Shown here in pieces: positions 8,453 to 16,835 of a stretch of DNA of 64,000 nucleotides (the stretch's first letter is position 1; every line of letters starts with the position of its first letter). Location: the NCBI GenBank assembly GCA_049514435.1, contig JBEKVB010000006.1:1-64000 (forward strand). Direction: 5' to 3'. The stretch is from UBA4810 sp002479215. Its GTDB lineage: Bacteria; Desulfobacterota; Syntrophia; Syntrophales; Smithellaceae. Below the pieces are notes generated by a model. That model did not search any database, had not been told where the DNA came from, and worked only from the letters and a program-made list of their open reading frames with translations. The translations under genes were made by a program, and so were the position numbers.

Positions 8453-9001
8453 CTAAGTTGTATCGCCAAAATAATCTGCCGAGAATATGTAAATTTCAGT
8501 TTCTTTATCTTTCCATGCCTGTGGTGGCAAGCCGGCTTTATAACAAGTTTCCTGTAAAAAATATTCCCGATCCCACCCATATTCGGCAGCCACTTGCGGC
8601 AATAATAAGCCGGAATTATAGCCACGTACAATGTATAAGCCATGCTTCCCCACTTCAATTTCATCAATATTTTTTATACGTTTCAATGGACTTAGTACGG
8701 ACACTTCAAATGTTAAATCTTGAATTTCCTCCAGCTTTAATGATGGAAATCGGGGATCATGAAACGCCGCCGCAGCAGCCATTTCCCGCACAGTTTCCCA
8801 AAGCGGTTTAACTGCTTTTATGTAACCGATACAGCCGCGCAAATGGCCATGTTTTTTCAAAGTCACAAACGCGCCCCTTCTCTCCTTGAGCGTTTGCGAC
8901 TCCAGAGTTAATATCGGCATTCCCTTATCATTGAATTTAGCCGTGATCGCTTTTTTCACAATATCCAGAAGAGTAGTTTTTTCTTTTTCCGTAAGTTCCA
9001 T
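8453..9001 (-). CDS. AMMECR1-domain protein (AmmeMemoRadiSam system protein A)
   Basis: A 182-residue protein that is a single AMMECR1 domain. The diagnostic motif LRGCIGYIKAVKPLWETV is present, as are AAFHDPRFPSL, a V-S-V-L-S-P-L strand and GLLLPQVAAEYGWDREYFL. In prokaryotes the domain occurs beside, or fused with, a MEMO protein and a radical SAM enzyme; the molecular function is still uncertain, with proposals including redox or metal-related modification. The MEMO gene lies immediately upstream on the same strand, 137 bases away. The radical SAM partner is not in this window. Confidence 0.9.
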   Translation of the reverse strand: MELTEKEKTTLLDIVKKAITAKFNDKGMPILTLESQTLKERRGAFVTLKKHGHLRGCIGYIKAVKPLWETVREMAAAAAFHDPRFPSLKLEEIQDLTFEVSVLSPLKRIKNIDEIEVGKHGLYIVRGYNSGLLLPQVAAEYGWDREYFLQETCYKAGLPPQAWKDKETEIYIFSADYFGDTT

Positions 9002-9070
9002 ATGGGCTCCATTTTACTACACCAAATAGTATTCAGAAGAATACCGAAGTGGTAAGAAAAGTTCACCTTA

Positions 9071-9119
9071 GGCTGCCCAACACCTTGAGAAAACAGACAG
9101 CTAAGACATAAAGGCAGCC
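9071..9119. promoter_or_regulatory. Inverted repeat between the MEMO and AMMECR1 genes
   Basis: GGCTGCC (9071-9077) and GGCAGCC (9113-9119) are perfectly complementary across a 35-base loop in the 137-base gap between two co-oriented genes. No T-run follows on the minus strand, so it is not a standard terminator; it may affect processing or stability of a shared transcript, or be chance. Confidence 0.3.
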
Positions 9120-9138
9120 GATTAAAGACAACTTGTCA

Positions 9139-9960
9139 TTATTTATAGTAAGCTGCTGATGCATATCCAACAACGGAACTTTTATCGCCGGTTACATCTC
9201 CGGAATTTGCATACTTTAGAAGACGTGCTTTGTTTGCGCCGAACATACGTGCCGCCAGCATAGCCACCACCATTGGGCCGCCGCCGCATGCCTCCGCAGT
9301 CCCACCGGTGAGAGTTTCCATAAGACCTGCTGCGTCGCTTTCTTTCAAATGCCGCAAAATAACTTCATCCAACTTTTTCGCCGTGTTGTAATCGTGAAAA
9401 TGAGACAAATCGGAACTGGCTACAATCAATATCTTGCTGCCGCCTGCCGCCTGATGAATTGCCGCAGCAAGCTTACGGCAGGTATTTTCGCTCTGATCGC
9501 CCATCACCAGGGGAACAAAGGAAAATTCACCCAGCGCCACCTGCAGAAAAGGAAGTTGAATTTCTAGAGAATGCTCCTGCAAATGAGCTGCCGGCATCTC
9601 CTCAATTATTTCATTCAAATCCTTAATTACTTCAGCCAGGAATTTATTTACGAAAACAACGCCCAGCGGCGTCTCGTAACCGCCTCTGCTATATATGGAC
9701 ACACCGGAAAAAGCGACACGGTGGCTCGGGCCAATAACTACAACCGCGTCATATTTCTTCCCGCAGATAAGCTTGTAGGCATAGGCAGCAACTTGTCCCG
9801 AATATATGTAGCCAGCATGCGGTGCTATTAAAGCCACGATTTCTCCTTCCAACGCCAGATCCGGCACTGCTCTAAAGTAATTCTGAATATCTTTTCTCAG
9901 AACGGAAGGATCTCCTGGATACCAGGAGCCAGCTATTACTGATTTTCTTAAAACATCCAT
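9139..9960 (-). CDS. MEMO1-family protein (AmmeMemoRadiSam system protein B)
   Basis: A 273-residue MEMO-family protein with the expected landmarks: N-terminal AGSWYPGDP, the ALIAPHAGYIYSG motif, VVVIGPSHRV, the HSLEIQLPFLQ block, VASSDLSHFHDYN and a C-terminal GDKSSVVGYASAAYY. The fold is that of extradiol (LigB-type) dioxygenases with His ligands in APHAG, GPSH and SHFHDYN. Human MEMO1 is a metal/redox protein; the bacterial role is undefined. It lies nine bases after the CysK-CysRS stop, so it is probably cotranscribed with it, and it precedes AMMECR1. Confidence 0.92.
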   Translation of the reverse strand: MDVLRKSVIAGSWYPGDPSVLRKDIQNYFRAVPDLALEGEIVALIAPHAGYIYSGQVAAYAYKLICGKKYDAVVVIGPSHRVAFSGVSIYSRGGYETPLGVVFVNKFLAEVIKDLNEIIEEMPAAHLQEHSLEIQLPFLQVALGEFSFVPLVMGDQSENTCRKLAAAIHQAAGGSKILIVASSDLSHFHDYNTAKKLDEVILRHLKESDAAGLMETLTGGTAEACGGGPMVVAMLAARMFGANKARLLKYANSGDVTGDKSSVVGYASAAYYK

Positions 9961-9969
9961 ATTATGCTA

Positions 9970-12285
9970 TCATTTAAATCGCCAGATTGCCCCCTGGGGC
10001 GTATCTAAAACATCAACCCCGAGTTCGGTAAGCTGTTGTCTCATAAAATCTGCTTCCGGCCACTTGCCAGCAGCTCTCGCCTTTTCTCTTTTATGAATGA
10101 GTTCATTTATTTCCCGGCCGGCGGATTGCTGACTAAAATCTATTACGCCCAAGATGTTGTTAATACTCTTAAGCGCCGTTAGAATTTTTCGAGCATCACC
10201 TTTGCTGATCATTCCCTGTGCCAGCGGCGAATTTAACTTACCAATAAAATCGAAAAGAGCCGCCAGCGCACCGGCGATGTTTAAATCGTCATCTAAAGAA
10301 ACCAGAAAGCCATGATTGAGATCGTAAATCAACTGATCAACTTCGGAAAGATCCGCCGCATCAGTATTAATAGCGTCCACCCGGGAAATAAAAGTATCGA
10401 TTTTTTTAACCGTATTCTTTGCCGCCTTTAACGCTTTCTCGGAATAATTGATCGGTTTACGATAATGCATCCCCAGCAGGAAAAATCGTATATCCCTGCC
10501 GTTGTAACCATTTTGCCTTAATTGAGCTAGCGGCAGAGAATTATTTAAAGAGCGAGACATCTTTCGTCCATTAACCAATATCAGCTCAGCGTTAATCCAA
10601 TAATTAGCTCCGTTGTGGCCGGAGAACGCCTTATTAATAGCCAAAATATTTTCACAATGGGGAAACGTCTCATCAGCTCCGCTAATGTGAATATCATAAA
10701 CTGCGCCCAGATATTTCTGAGAAATAGCCGCACATTCCAAATGCCAGCCGGGTCTCACATTACCCCATTTAGCCTTATGATAAATACCTCTCTTCAACTC
10801 TCCCAAGCTTGCTCTTTTCAGTAGAGCAAAATCGGCCGGGCTGTCTTTTTCATAATCGTCAAGATCAATAGACTTGCCCAGCCTCGTCTTGCCTAAATCA
10901 ACATTGGAAAGACGGCCGTAATCGGCCATTTTGGAAATGTCGTAATATACAGAATGTAATTTTTCATACGCATAATTCTTATCGACTAATTTCTCGACAA
11001 TCTTGAGCATTTCTTCAACATTCTCGGAAGCCTTGACGTAAATATTATCCTGATGGATATTTAGATATTTTGCGTCTTCCAGAAATACCTGCAAATATTT
11101 ATCCGAATAGTCGGCAAGTTCCATCACCGCTTTTTCCGATCCCTTAATCGACTTATCGGTCATATCGACAATGTCCAGGACGTGTTTGACTTTGTAGCCT
11201 TTATAAATCAGATAGCGGCAAATTAAATCGGCAACAATCAGACGCCGGTAATTCCCCAGATGAGGCGCATCATGAACTGTCGGCCCGCAGGTATGCATTT
11301 GCACCTCTTCGGCTTTCACCGGCTTAAAGAGAGTTTTTCGGCGCTTTAAGGTATTATAAAGATTCAGAGTGGAGAGATCTTCCCTCACGGCAAATAATTC
11401 AGTGCTTAAATATCGTTCACCGCTATCCGGAAAAATGACCACAAGCATGCCTTCTGCCATTTCGCGGGCTTTCTGAGCCGCAACAAACATGGCCGCTCCG
11501 GAACTCATACCCGCAAGTATCCCTTCTTCTCGGGCGAGCCTTCGGGACATCTCAAAAGCGTCTTCATCCAAGATATTCACTTTTTCATCAAGACACTTTT
11601 TATCAAATATGCCCGGCCGGTAGGACTCACGCATATTTTTCAACCCTTGAATTTTGTGCTGCAAATAAGGTTCAACTCCGATAATTATAGTCTGCGGATT
11701 TAATTCTTTAAGCCGTCTGTAAATACCCATGGCAGTCCCGGTGGTGCCGAGACTGGCTACAACTGCTGTAACTTCTCCTGCAGTTTGATCCCAGATTTCC
11801 TGAGCGGTGCCGCAATAATGGGCGGCAATATTGTCTTCATTATTGAATTGATCCGTGCCGAAATATTTATCCGGATTTTCACGTAACATTTTGTAGGCAA
11901 GCTCAATGGCACCGTCAGTGCCTTGAACGGCCGGCGTAAAGTGCAATTCCGCTCCCATCGCCCGCAAAATCTTTTTTCTTTCTTCACTGGCCGATTCCGG
12001 CATCGTCAAACATAACTTGTATCCTTTTGCCGCAGCAATCATCGCCAAACCTATTCCCGTATTGCCGCTGGTCGCTTCCAGAATGATTTTGTCGGAAGTT
12101 AATTCACCCCTTTTTTCGGCGTTTTCAATCATGAACAATGCGGTGCGGTCTTTGATGGAGCCGCCGGGATTGGCGCTTTCCAGCTTGGCATAAATCTTTA
12201 CCTTTTTATTAGGATTGAGCCTGCAGATTTCCACCAGGGGGGTATTGCCAATACCGTCAATTATGTTTTTATATAATTTGTGCAT
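9970..12285 (-). CDS. Cysteine synthase - cysteinyl-tRNA synthetase fusion
   Basis: A 771-residue two-enzyme protein. Residues 1 to about 298 are a PLP-dependent O-acetylserine sulfhydrylase: PLP lysine Lys45 in NPGGSIKDR, TSGNTGIG, a GTTGTAMG phosphate loop and FPDSGERYLS. Residues about 305-771 are a cysteinyl-tRNA synthetase: CGPTVHDAPHLGN (class I HIGH motif as HLGN, 342-345; zinc Cys333), GWHLECAAIS, GADETFPHCENILA and KMSRSLNN as the KMSKS loop. Together they would make cysteine and load it on tRNA-Cys. The second zinc region reads PHCEN-I where textbook enzymes have PHHEN-E, so the fourth zinc ligand is altered. Both halves look complete, and the fusion is one uninterrupted frame. Confidence 0.93.
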   Translation of the reverse strand: MHKLYKNIIDGIGNTPLVEICRLNPNKKVKIYAKLESANPGGSIKDRTALFMIENAEKRGELTSDKIILEATSGNTGIGLAMIAAAKGYKLCLTMPESASEERKKILRAMGAELHFTPAVQGTDGAIELAYKMLRENPDKYFGTDQFNNEDNIAAHYCGTAQEIWDQTAGEVTAVVASLGTTGTAMGIYRRLKELNPQTIIIGVEPYLQHKIQGLKNMRESYRPGIFDKKCLDEKVNILDEDAFEMSRRLAREEGILAGMSSGAAMFVAAQKAREMAEGMLVVIFPDSGERYLSTELFAVREDLSTLNLYNTLKRRKTLFKPVKAEEVQMHTCGPTVHDAPHLGNYRRLIVADLICRYLIYKGYKVKHVLDIVDMTDKSIKGSEKAVMELADYSDKYLQVFLEDAKYLNIHQDNIYVKASENVEEMLKIVEKLVDKNYAYEKLHSVYYDISKMADYGRLSNVDLGKTRLGKSIDLDDYEKDSPADFALLKRASLGELKRGIYHKAKWGNVRPGWHLECAAISQKYLGAVYDIHISGADETFPHCENILAINKAFSGHNGANYWINAELILVNGRKMSRSLNNSLPLAQLRQNGYNGRDIRFFLLGMHYRKPINYSEKALKAAKNTVKKIDTFISRVDAINTDAADLSEVDQLIYDLNHGFLVSLDDDLNIAGALAALFDFIGKLNSPLAQGMISKGDARKILTALKSINNILGVIDFSQQSAGREINELIHKREKARAAGKWPEADFMRQQLTELGVDVLDTPQGAIWRFK

Positions 12286-12377
12286 AAACTAATGCCTGCA
12301 AAATAATGATGATCCAGATTAAGTCGGGGGAGGAATATTTAATTTGTCGGTTAAAAATCATACGAACTAAAAACGGA

Positions 12378-12794
12378 CTAACTATCCATCTTCAGCATGG
12401 GAATTTTGATGAATTGAACGCCTTCTTCCTTCAAGCTGTTTTCTTCTTGGGGAGTTGTAGTCCCTTTAATATTGCGCTTTTCTTCCTCCCCGCAATGCAT
12501 CTTTAAGGCAACTTCGGCAAATTTGTCCCCCACATCTTCAAAATTCTTATCAATGTACTGATGTAACACTTGTAAAGCTTTAATTGGAGAAATTTCTTTT
12601 TCTTGAAGCTTGCTTGCCGCCCGTGAATCTTTTCCCATAATCGTAATAGAAGAAGGGACTATCTCAACATTCGAGCTATTACACACCGGACAAGAAACTA
12701 ACTTTTGCGACTTTTGTAAATTCCAGGCCTGCTGGTCTTGAAACCAGCCCTCGAACGTATGCCCTTTTTCGCATTTTAAATCGTAAATAATCAC
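12378..12794 (-). CDS. DUF1178 family protein
   Basis: A 138-residue protein starting with MIIYDLKCEKGHTFEGWF and a CPVCNSSNVEI zinc-ribbon-like pair, the usual opening of DUF1178. The GKDSRAASK and ALQVLHQYIDKNFEDVGDKFAEVAL segments also fit the family. Function is unknown. The start codon is GTG at 12794. The gene precedes the cysteine fusion on the same strand with 92 bases between them. Confidence 0.85.
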   Translation of the reverse strand: MIIYDLKCEKGHTFEGWFQDQQAWNLQKSQKLVSCPVCNSSNVEIVPSSITIMGKDSRAASKLQEKEISPIKALQVLHQYIDKNFEDVGDKFAEVALKMHCGEEEKRNIKGTTTPQEENSLKEEGVQFIKIPMLKMDS

Positions 12795-12987
12795 CAGCTA
12801 ATGATCTCTTTCAACACTAATCTGCTACATTTTAACACGCCGCTAAGTAAAAGACAATTGTCAATATATAAATTGAATCAATGCCAAAATAATAAGCCAC
12901 AAATTATATTCATCACTTAACGGAAAATTTTGTTTGAATAAAAAAAGTGGACAATTAGGAATAAATTCTATATCGTCCCTGCCGTGT

Positions 12988-13064
12988 CGGGATGTGGCCC
13001 AGTTTGGTAGGGCACTGCGTTCGGGACGCAGGGGTCGCGCGTTCAAATCGCGCCATCCCGACCA
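12988..13064 (+). tRNA. tRNA-Pro (anticodon CGG)
   Basis: A 77-base cloverleaf. Acceptor arms CGGGATG (12988-12994) and CATCCCG (13054-13060) pair fully, followed by A and an encoded CCA. The anticodon stem CTGCG/CGCAG encloses the loop TTCGGGA, giving anticodon CGG for proline CCG codons. The T arm contains GTTCAAATC. It is encoded opposite to the flanking minus-strand genes. Confidence 0.97.
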
Positions 13065-13098
13065 TTCTTATTACCGAATTCGCTATATGCTGATTTTA

Positions 13099-14307
13099 TC
13101 ATCCAACGGCCCCGGCAAGTTTAAAGATGGGCAGGTACATGGCTATAATCATCCCTCCCACTACTACACCTAAGAAAACCATCATTACCGGTTCCAAAAG
13201 TGTCGTCATGGCACTAACCGCGGCATCAACTTCATCATCATAAAAATCCGCAATTTTACTAAGCATAGCATCAAGGGCGCCTGTCGCCTCGCCAACGGCA
13301 ATCATTTGCACAACCATGGGTGGGAATATTTTTGCTGCTTCCAATGGCTCCGCTATAGACTCTCCCTCACCAATGCTTTGACGTGTTTTTAGCAAGGCAT
13401 CTTCGACAACAATGTTTCCTGAAGTTCTGCTGACAATAGCTAATGCCTCCAAAATGGGCACTCCGGAACTCAGCATTGTTGAAAGCGTGCGCGAGAATTT
13501 AGCTACGGCAACCTTTTTCAAAAGCAGACCGAAGACGGGCGCCTTAAGCAACAAAGTGTCAATAGTCCAACGTCCTTTTTCTGTTTTGTAAAATCTGTTG
13601 AAAGCAATAAAAACTACAATCATAATACCCAGTATAACCCACCAATAACTCTGCGCAAACTCACTAGCCGCAATTAACATTAATGTAGGACCGGGAAGTT
13701 GCCCACCCATTCCTTCAAACATTTTTTGAAATACAGGAATAACCTTGAGGAGTAATAAAGCAACTACCGTAAAGGAGATAACTAAAACAGCGATAGGATA
13801 AGTCATTGCTCCTTTGACGCGGCTTTTTAACTTCATTGCTTTTTCCAAATAAGTGGAAAGTCTAGCCAAGATAACATCCAAAATACCGCCAGCCTCGCCG
13901 GCAGCAATTAAATTTACAAAAAGATCATCAAATACCTTGGGATATTTCTTTAAGGTATCGGTTAAGCTAGTGCCGCCTTCAATATCTTCCTTTATTTCCC
14001 GGATAATTTTGGCAAATACTTTGTTTTCTTCCTGTTGAGCCAAAAGGTCCAGACATTGAATAAGCGGAAGACCGGCATTAATCATAGTGGAAAAAATTCG
14101 GCAAAAAACAACTATGTTTTTTGCTTTAACTCTGCCTGTTAAAAAAGGAAGATATTCAGCAAGGTCTTTGGGTTTTTTCCTTATTTCGATGGACTTAAAT
14201 CCCTGCCGCCGCAAAAGGCCGCGAACGGCAAGTTCATCAACTGCCTCCGTCTCCCCTTTTTTTACTTCGTTTTTCCTTGTTGTACCTTCCCAAATATAAA
14301 CCGGCAT
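13099..14307 (-). CDS. pilC: PilC/GspF-type inner-membrane platform protein
   Basis: A 402-residue inner-membrane protein of the type IV pilus / type II secretion platform family. It has two tandem GspF domains (about 65-190 and 270-390), each with the family pattern (FCRIFSTMINAGLPLIQCLDLL and FSRTLSTMLSSGVPILEAL), and three hydrophobic segments near 170-190, 220-245 and 370-395. The platform interacts with the assembly ATPase during pilin polymerisation. The PilB-like ATPase is about 5 kb away on the other strand, so the two are not in one operon. GspF cannot be excluded, but the 402-residue length and the N-terminal YIWEGTTRKNEVKKGE favour PilC. Confidence 0.88.
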   Translation of the reverse strand: MPVYIWEGTTRKNEVKKGETEAVDELAVRGLLRRQGFKSIEIRKKPKDLAEYLPFLTGRVKAKNIVVFCRIFSTMINAGLPLIQCLDLLAQQEENKVFAKIIREIKEDIEGGTSLTDTLKKYPKVFDDLFVNLIAAGEAGGILDVILARLSTYLEKAMKLKSRVKGAMTYPIAVLVISFTVVALLLLKVIPVFQKMFEGMGGQLPGPTLMLIAASEFAQSYWWVILGIMIVVFIAFNRFYKTEKGRWTIDTLLLKAPVFGLLLKKVAVAKFSRTLSTMLSSGVPILEALAIVSRTSGNIVVEDALLKTRQSIGEGESIAEPLEAAKIFPPMVVQMIAVGEATGALDAMLSKIADFYDDEVDAAVSAMTTLLEPVMMVFLGVVVGGMIIAMYLPIFKLAGAVG

Positions 14308-14417
14308 ATTTTAAAACCCTTTCTTTTATAGGACGAAATCCGTTAAATTATTATAAGCTATCTTCCATGTAAACTCAACAAGTTAAATATTAAGTTTAAT
14401 GGATGCCCGCTATTTTT

Positions 14418-15170
14418 TTATTTCTTAGCCGCTCTTGTTTGTCTGCGTTGAGACAATATTTCATACTGGATGATTCCCGCAGCTACAGAAACATTCAAAG
14501 AATCAAAGTTTCCCATCACGGGAATGGTTAGTAAAAAATCGCAATTCTTCTTCACCAACGGCCTGATACCTCTCGCCTCTCCACCCAATACCAAAACTAC
14601 ATGACAATTAAAATCCATTTCTTTTAAATTACCGCCATCGTGCGCATCTGCGCCAAAAATCCAAAATCCCTTATTCTTTAAATATTCAATGATTTGGACT
14701 AAATTAACTACTCTCGTAACAGGGATTTGTCCGACGCTACCGGCAGAGGCTTTAATAACTGCCGCGGTAATAGGCGCAGCCCGGTCTTCCGGAATTATCA
14801 CACCGTTTGCTCCCAAACAATGGGCGGTGCGAATAATTGCCCCCAGATTTTGGGGATCCATAATGCTGTCCAGTACTAAAATTAGATCAAAATTGAAAAA
14901 TTTGCTGCGGTTTTTTAGTAATACATCTAAATCTTCGTAAACATAGGCTTGATGCAGACCAACAACTCCTTGATGATTGAAATTTTCTGCCAATTCATCC
15001 AAATATTGCCTTCGCTGAAACTCAACCGGAATTTTTTTTTGCCGGGCAATCTCGGCTATTTCTTTTATCGAAGAATCACTCCGGCCAGAGGCAATGACGA
15101 TCTTTTCCCATCCTCCTTCTTGCTTCCGGAGGAGGACTTCAACCGGATTTATGCCGTAAATTATCTCCAT
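14418..15170 (-). CDS. rlmB: 23S rRNA (guanosine-2'-O-)-methyltransferase, RlmB/TrmH family
   Basis: A 250-residue SPOUT methyltransferase when started at ATG 15170, which has a GGAAAG Shine-Dalgarno and begins MEIIYGINPVEVLL as RlmB proteins do; the longer frame runs into pyrF and is not used. The N-terminal substrate-binding domain is followed by the knotted catalytic domain with LVLDSIMDPQNLGAIIRTAHCLG, GVIIPEDRAAPIT, VVLVLGGEARGI and a final IPVMGNFDSLNVSVAAGI motif. It methylates a ribose in 23S rRNA, with RlmB (G2251) the best match. Last gene of the rfaE-rlmB operon. Confidence 0.92.
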   Translation of the reverse strand: MEIIYGINPVEVLLRKQEGGWEKIVIASGRSDSSIKEIAEIARQKKIPVEFQRRQYLDELAENFNHQGVVGLHQAYVYEDLDVLLKNRSKFFNFDLILVLDSIMDPQNLGAIIRTAHCLGANGVIIPEDRAAPITAAVIKASAGSVGQIPVTRVVNLVQIIEYLKNKGFWIFGADAHDGGNLKEMDFNCHVVLVLGGEARGIRPLVKKNCDFLLTIPVMGNFDSLNVSVAAGIIQYEILSQRRQTRAAKK

Positions 15171-15198
15171 GCGTTGCTTTCCGCCTGCATAAGTAAAA

Positions 15199-15948
15199 TC
15201 ATTTTGCCGCCAGACCAGCAGCAATTTCGCGGACAATTTGACGGCACGCCTCCAAGGGATCTTTAGCCTGGCGAATCGGCCTGCCCACAACAATATAATC
15301 AGCGCCAATTTTCAAGGCTTCAAAAGCGCTAAGCGTTCTTCTTTGATCGTCCTTTGCTGTTTCGCCGGCGCTACGAATGCCCGGCGCCACGATGATAAAT
15401 TTATCCTCAAAATTAGCCCTTAGTGCGGCTATATCTTGTGCCGAAGCTACTACACCTGATGCGCCCGCAACATGCGCTACCTTAGCCAAAAGGAGAACTA
15501 ATTCGTTAGCACTTTTTTTATATCCAACTTCCGCCAAATCAGCGTTGTCCAGACTGGTAAGCACTGTTACAGCCAGAATAATCGGTTTAGCTTTGCCAAG
15601 TTTATCGGCACAAGCCCGGGCAGCAAAAACCGCTTCTTTAATCATCCTACCGCCGCCGGACGCATGAACATTAAACATATCCACGCCCATTCTTACAACG
15701 GCTTCAGCCGCACGGGCAACTGTGTTCGGAATATCATGGAATTTGAGGTCTAAGAAAACCTTCTGCCCTTTTTGTTTGATGCTCTCAATAATTTTCGGTC
15801 CGACGGCAGTAAACAATTCTTTGCCCACTTTAAACATGCCGACATGACCGGAAAGAAGCTCTACCCATGATAAAGCTTCCTTATAACTGTCGGTATCAAG
15901 GGCAAAGATTAATTTATTGATTGCTCTTTTATTCGAGATATTCTTCAT
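15199..15948 (-). CDS. pyrF: Orotidine 5'-phosphate decarboxylase
   Basis: A 249-residue PyrF, catalysing the last step of UMP synthesis. Residues FALDTDS, FKVGKELF, the catalytic stretch VFLDLKFHDIPNTV (Asp-x-Lys-x-x-Asp) and the C-terminal PGIRSAGETAKDDQRR and YIVVGRPI are all present. The start overlaps the rpoZ stop by 20 bases, which indicates translational coupling. Confidence 0.95.
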   Translation of the reverse strand: MKNISNKRAINKLIFALDTDSYKEALSWVELLSGHVGMFKVGKELFTAVGPKIIESIKQKGQKVFLDLKFHDIPNTVARAAEAVVRMGVDMFNVHASGGGRMIKEAVFAARACADKLGKAKPIILAVTVLTSLDNADLAEVGYKKSANELVLLLAKVAHVAGASGVVASAQDIAALRANFEDKFIIVAPGIRSAGETAKDDQRRTLSAFEALKIGADYIVVGRPIRQAKDPLEACRQIVREIAAGLAAK

Positions 15949-16198
15949 CGCCGATGAACTCAGTATTATCCGGAATTGGCTTGAAATCTTCCTTTGTACC
16001 TTTTAAATATTCTGGATGAGCGTAAACAACCTTTCCGGCGGCAATTTCGCGTAGCGCCAACACAATTTCCCTGTTCTTGCTTTCTATTAACGGTGCCGAG
16101 CCTTTAAGTAATTGACGCGCACGCTTGGATGCCAGTGATACCAGACCGAATCTGGTTTTGGCAACGCTCAAGGAATCTTCTACTGTAATTCTTGCCAT
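15929..16198 (-). CDS. rpoZ: RNA polymerase omega subunit
   Basis: An 89-residue protein beginning MARITVEDSL and carrying RFGLVSLASKRARQL, the usual omega signature, followed by an acidic C-terminal tail. Omega assists assembly of the beta-prime subunit and can contribute to ppGpp binding. A strong GGAGGT Shine-Dalgarno precedes the ATG. It sits between gmk and pyrF; the gmk-rpoZ order is widespread in bacteria. Confidence 0.95.
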   Translation of the reverse strand: MARITVEDSLSVAKTRFGLVSLASKRARQLLKGSAPLIESKNREIVLALREIAAGKVVYAHPEYLKGTKEDFKPIPDNTEFIGDEEYLE

Positions 16199-16213
16199 TT
16201 GTATTTCGACCTC

Positions 16214-16831
16214 CTAAAATATACCATTTTTTTTCATAAATTGTTTAACCTTATCACGTAAACTACTCCTTTTACATTTTTGCGTAATATAGATAGAACG
16301 CAATTGATCGGTTGCTTTTTCCAAAGCGTCGTTAAAAATTATATAATCATACCACGAAATCTCTTTTAATTCATTCTCTGCTTGAACAAGTCTGGTTTGA
16401 ATAACTTCATTGGTCGCGTGGCCGCGCCTTTCCAAGCGCTTCAAAAGCTCTGCACGGGATGGTGGAAGAACAAAAACAAAAACACCGCCTTTAAACTTTT
16501 GTTTTATCTTTTTAGCGCCGCGAAGTTCAATATCCAGCAATAGATCATTACCTTTTTGCAGAAACTCTTCCATAGTTTTCCATGATGTCCCATACAAGTG
16601 ACCATAATTTTCCACCCATTCGGCAAATTCACCTTTTTTAATACGCGCCTGAAAGTCTTTGCGGGAAATAAAATAATAATCTTTCCCATTTATCTCTTTG
16701 GGACGCGGCGGCCTGGAGGTGTAGGAAACGGAAAATTTTATTTCGGGACAAGACCTCAGCAGCCGCTGGCAAATGCTGCTTTTCCCGGTTCCCGATGGCC
16801 CCGAAACAACTATAAACAATCCTTTGGCCAT
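16214..16831 (-). CDS. gmk: Guanylate kinase
   Basis: A 205-residue GMP kinase when started at ATG 16831, just before MAKGLFIVVSGPSGTGKSS. The P-loop GPSGTGKS, the GMP-binding SYTSRPPRPKEINGKDYYF and EFAEWVENYGHLYGTS and the lid region RLERRGHATNEVIQTRL are visible. The track through an earlier ATG would overlap yicC and lacks support. It converts GMP to GDP for nucleotide synthesis. Four bases separate it from yicC upstream. Confidence 0.96.
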   Translation of the reverse strand: MAKGLFIVVSGPSGTGKSSICQRLLRSCPEIKFSVSYTSRPPRPKEINGKDYYFISRKDFQARIKKGEFAEWVENYGHLYGTSWKTMEEFLQKGNDLLLDIELRGAKKIKQKFKGGVFVFVLPPSRAELLKRLERRGHATNEVIQTRLVQAENELKEISWYDYIIFNDALEKATDQLRSIYITQKCKRSSLRDKVKQFMKKNGIF

Positions 16832-16835
16832 AATA

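Noticed and set aside
12978..13070. tRNA-Pro as an integration site
   Set aside because: No integrase and no second copy of the tRNA 3' end was found nearby.
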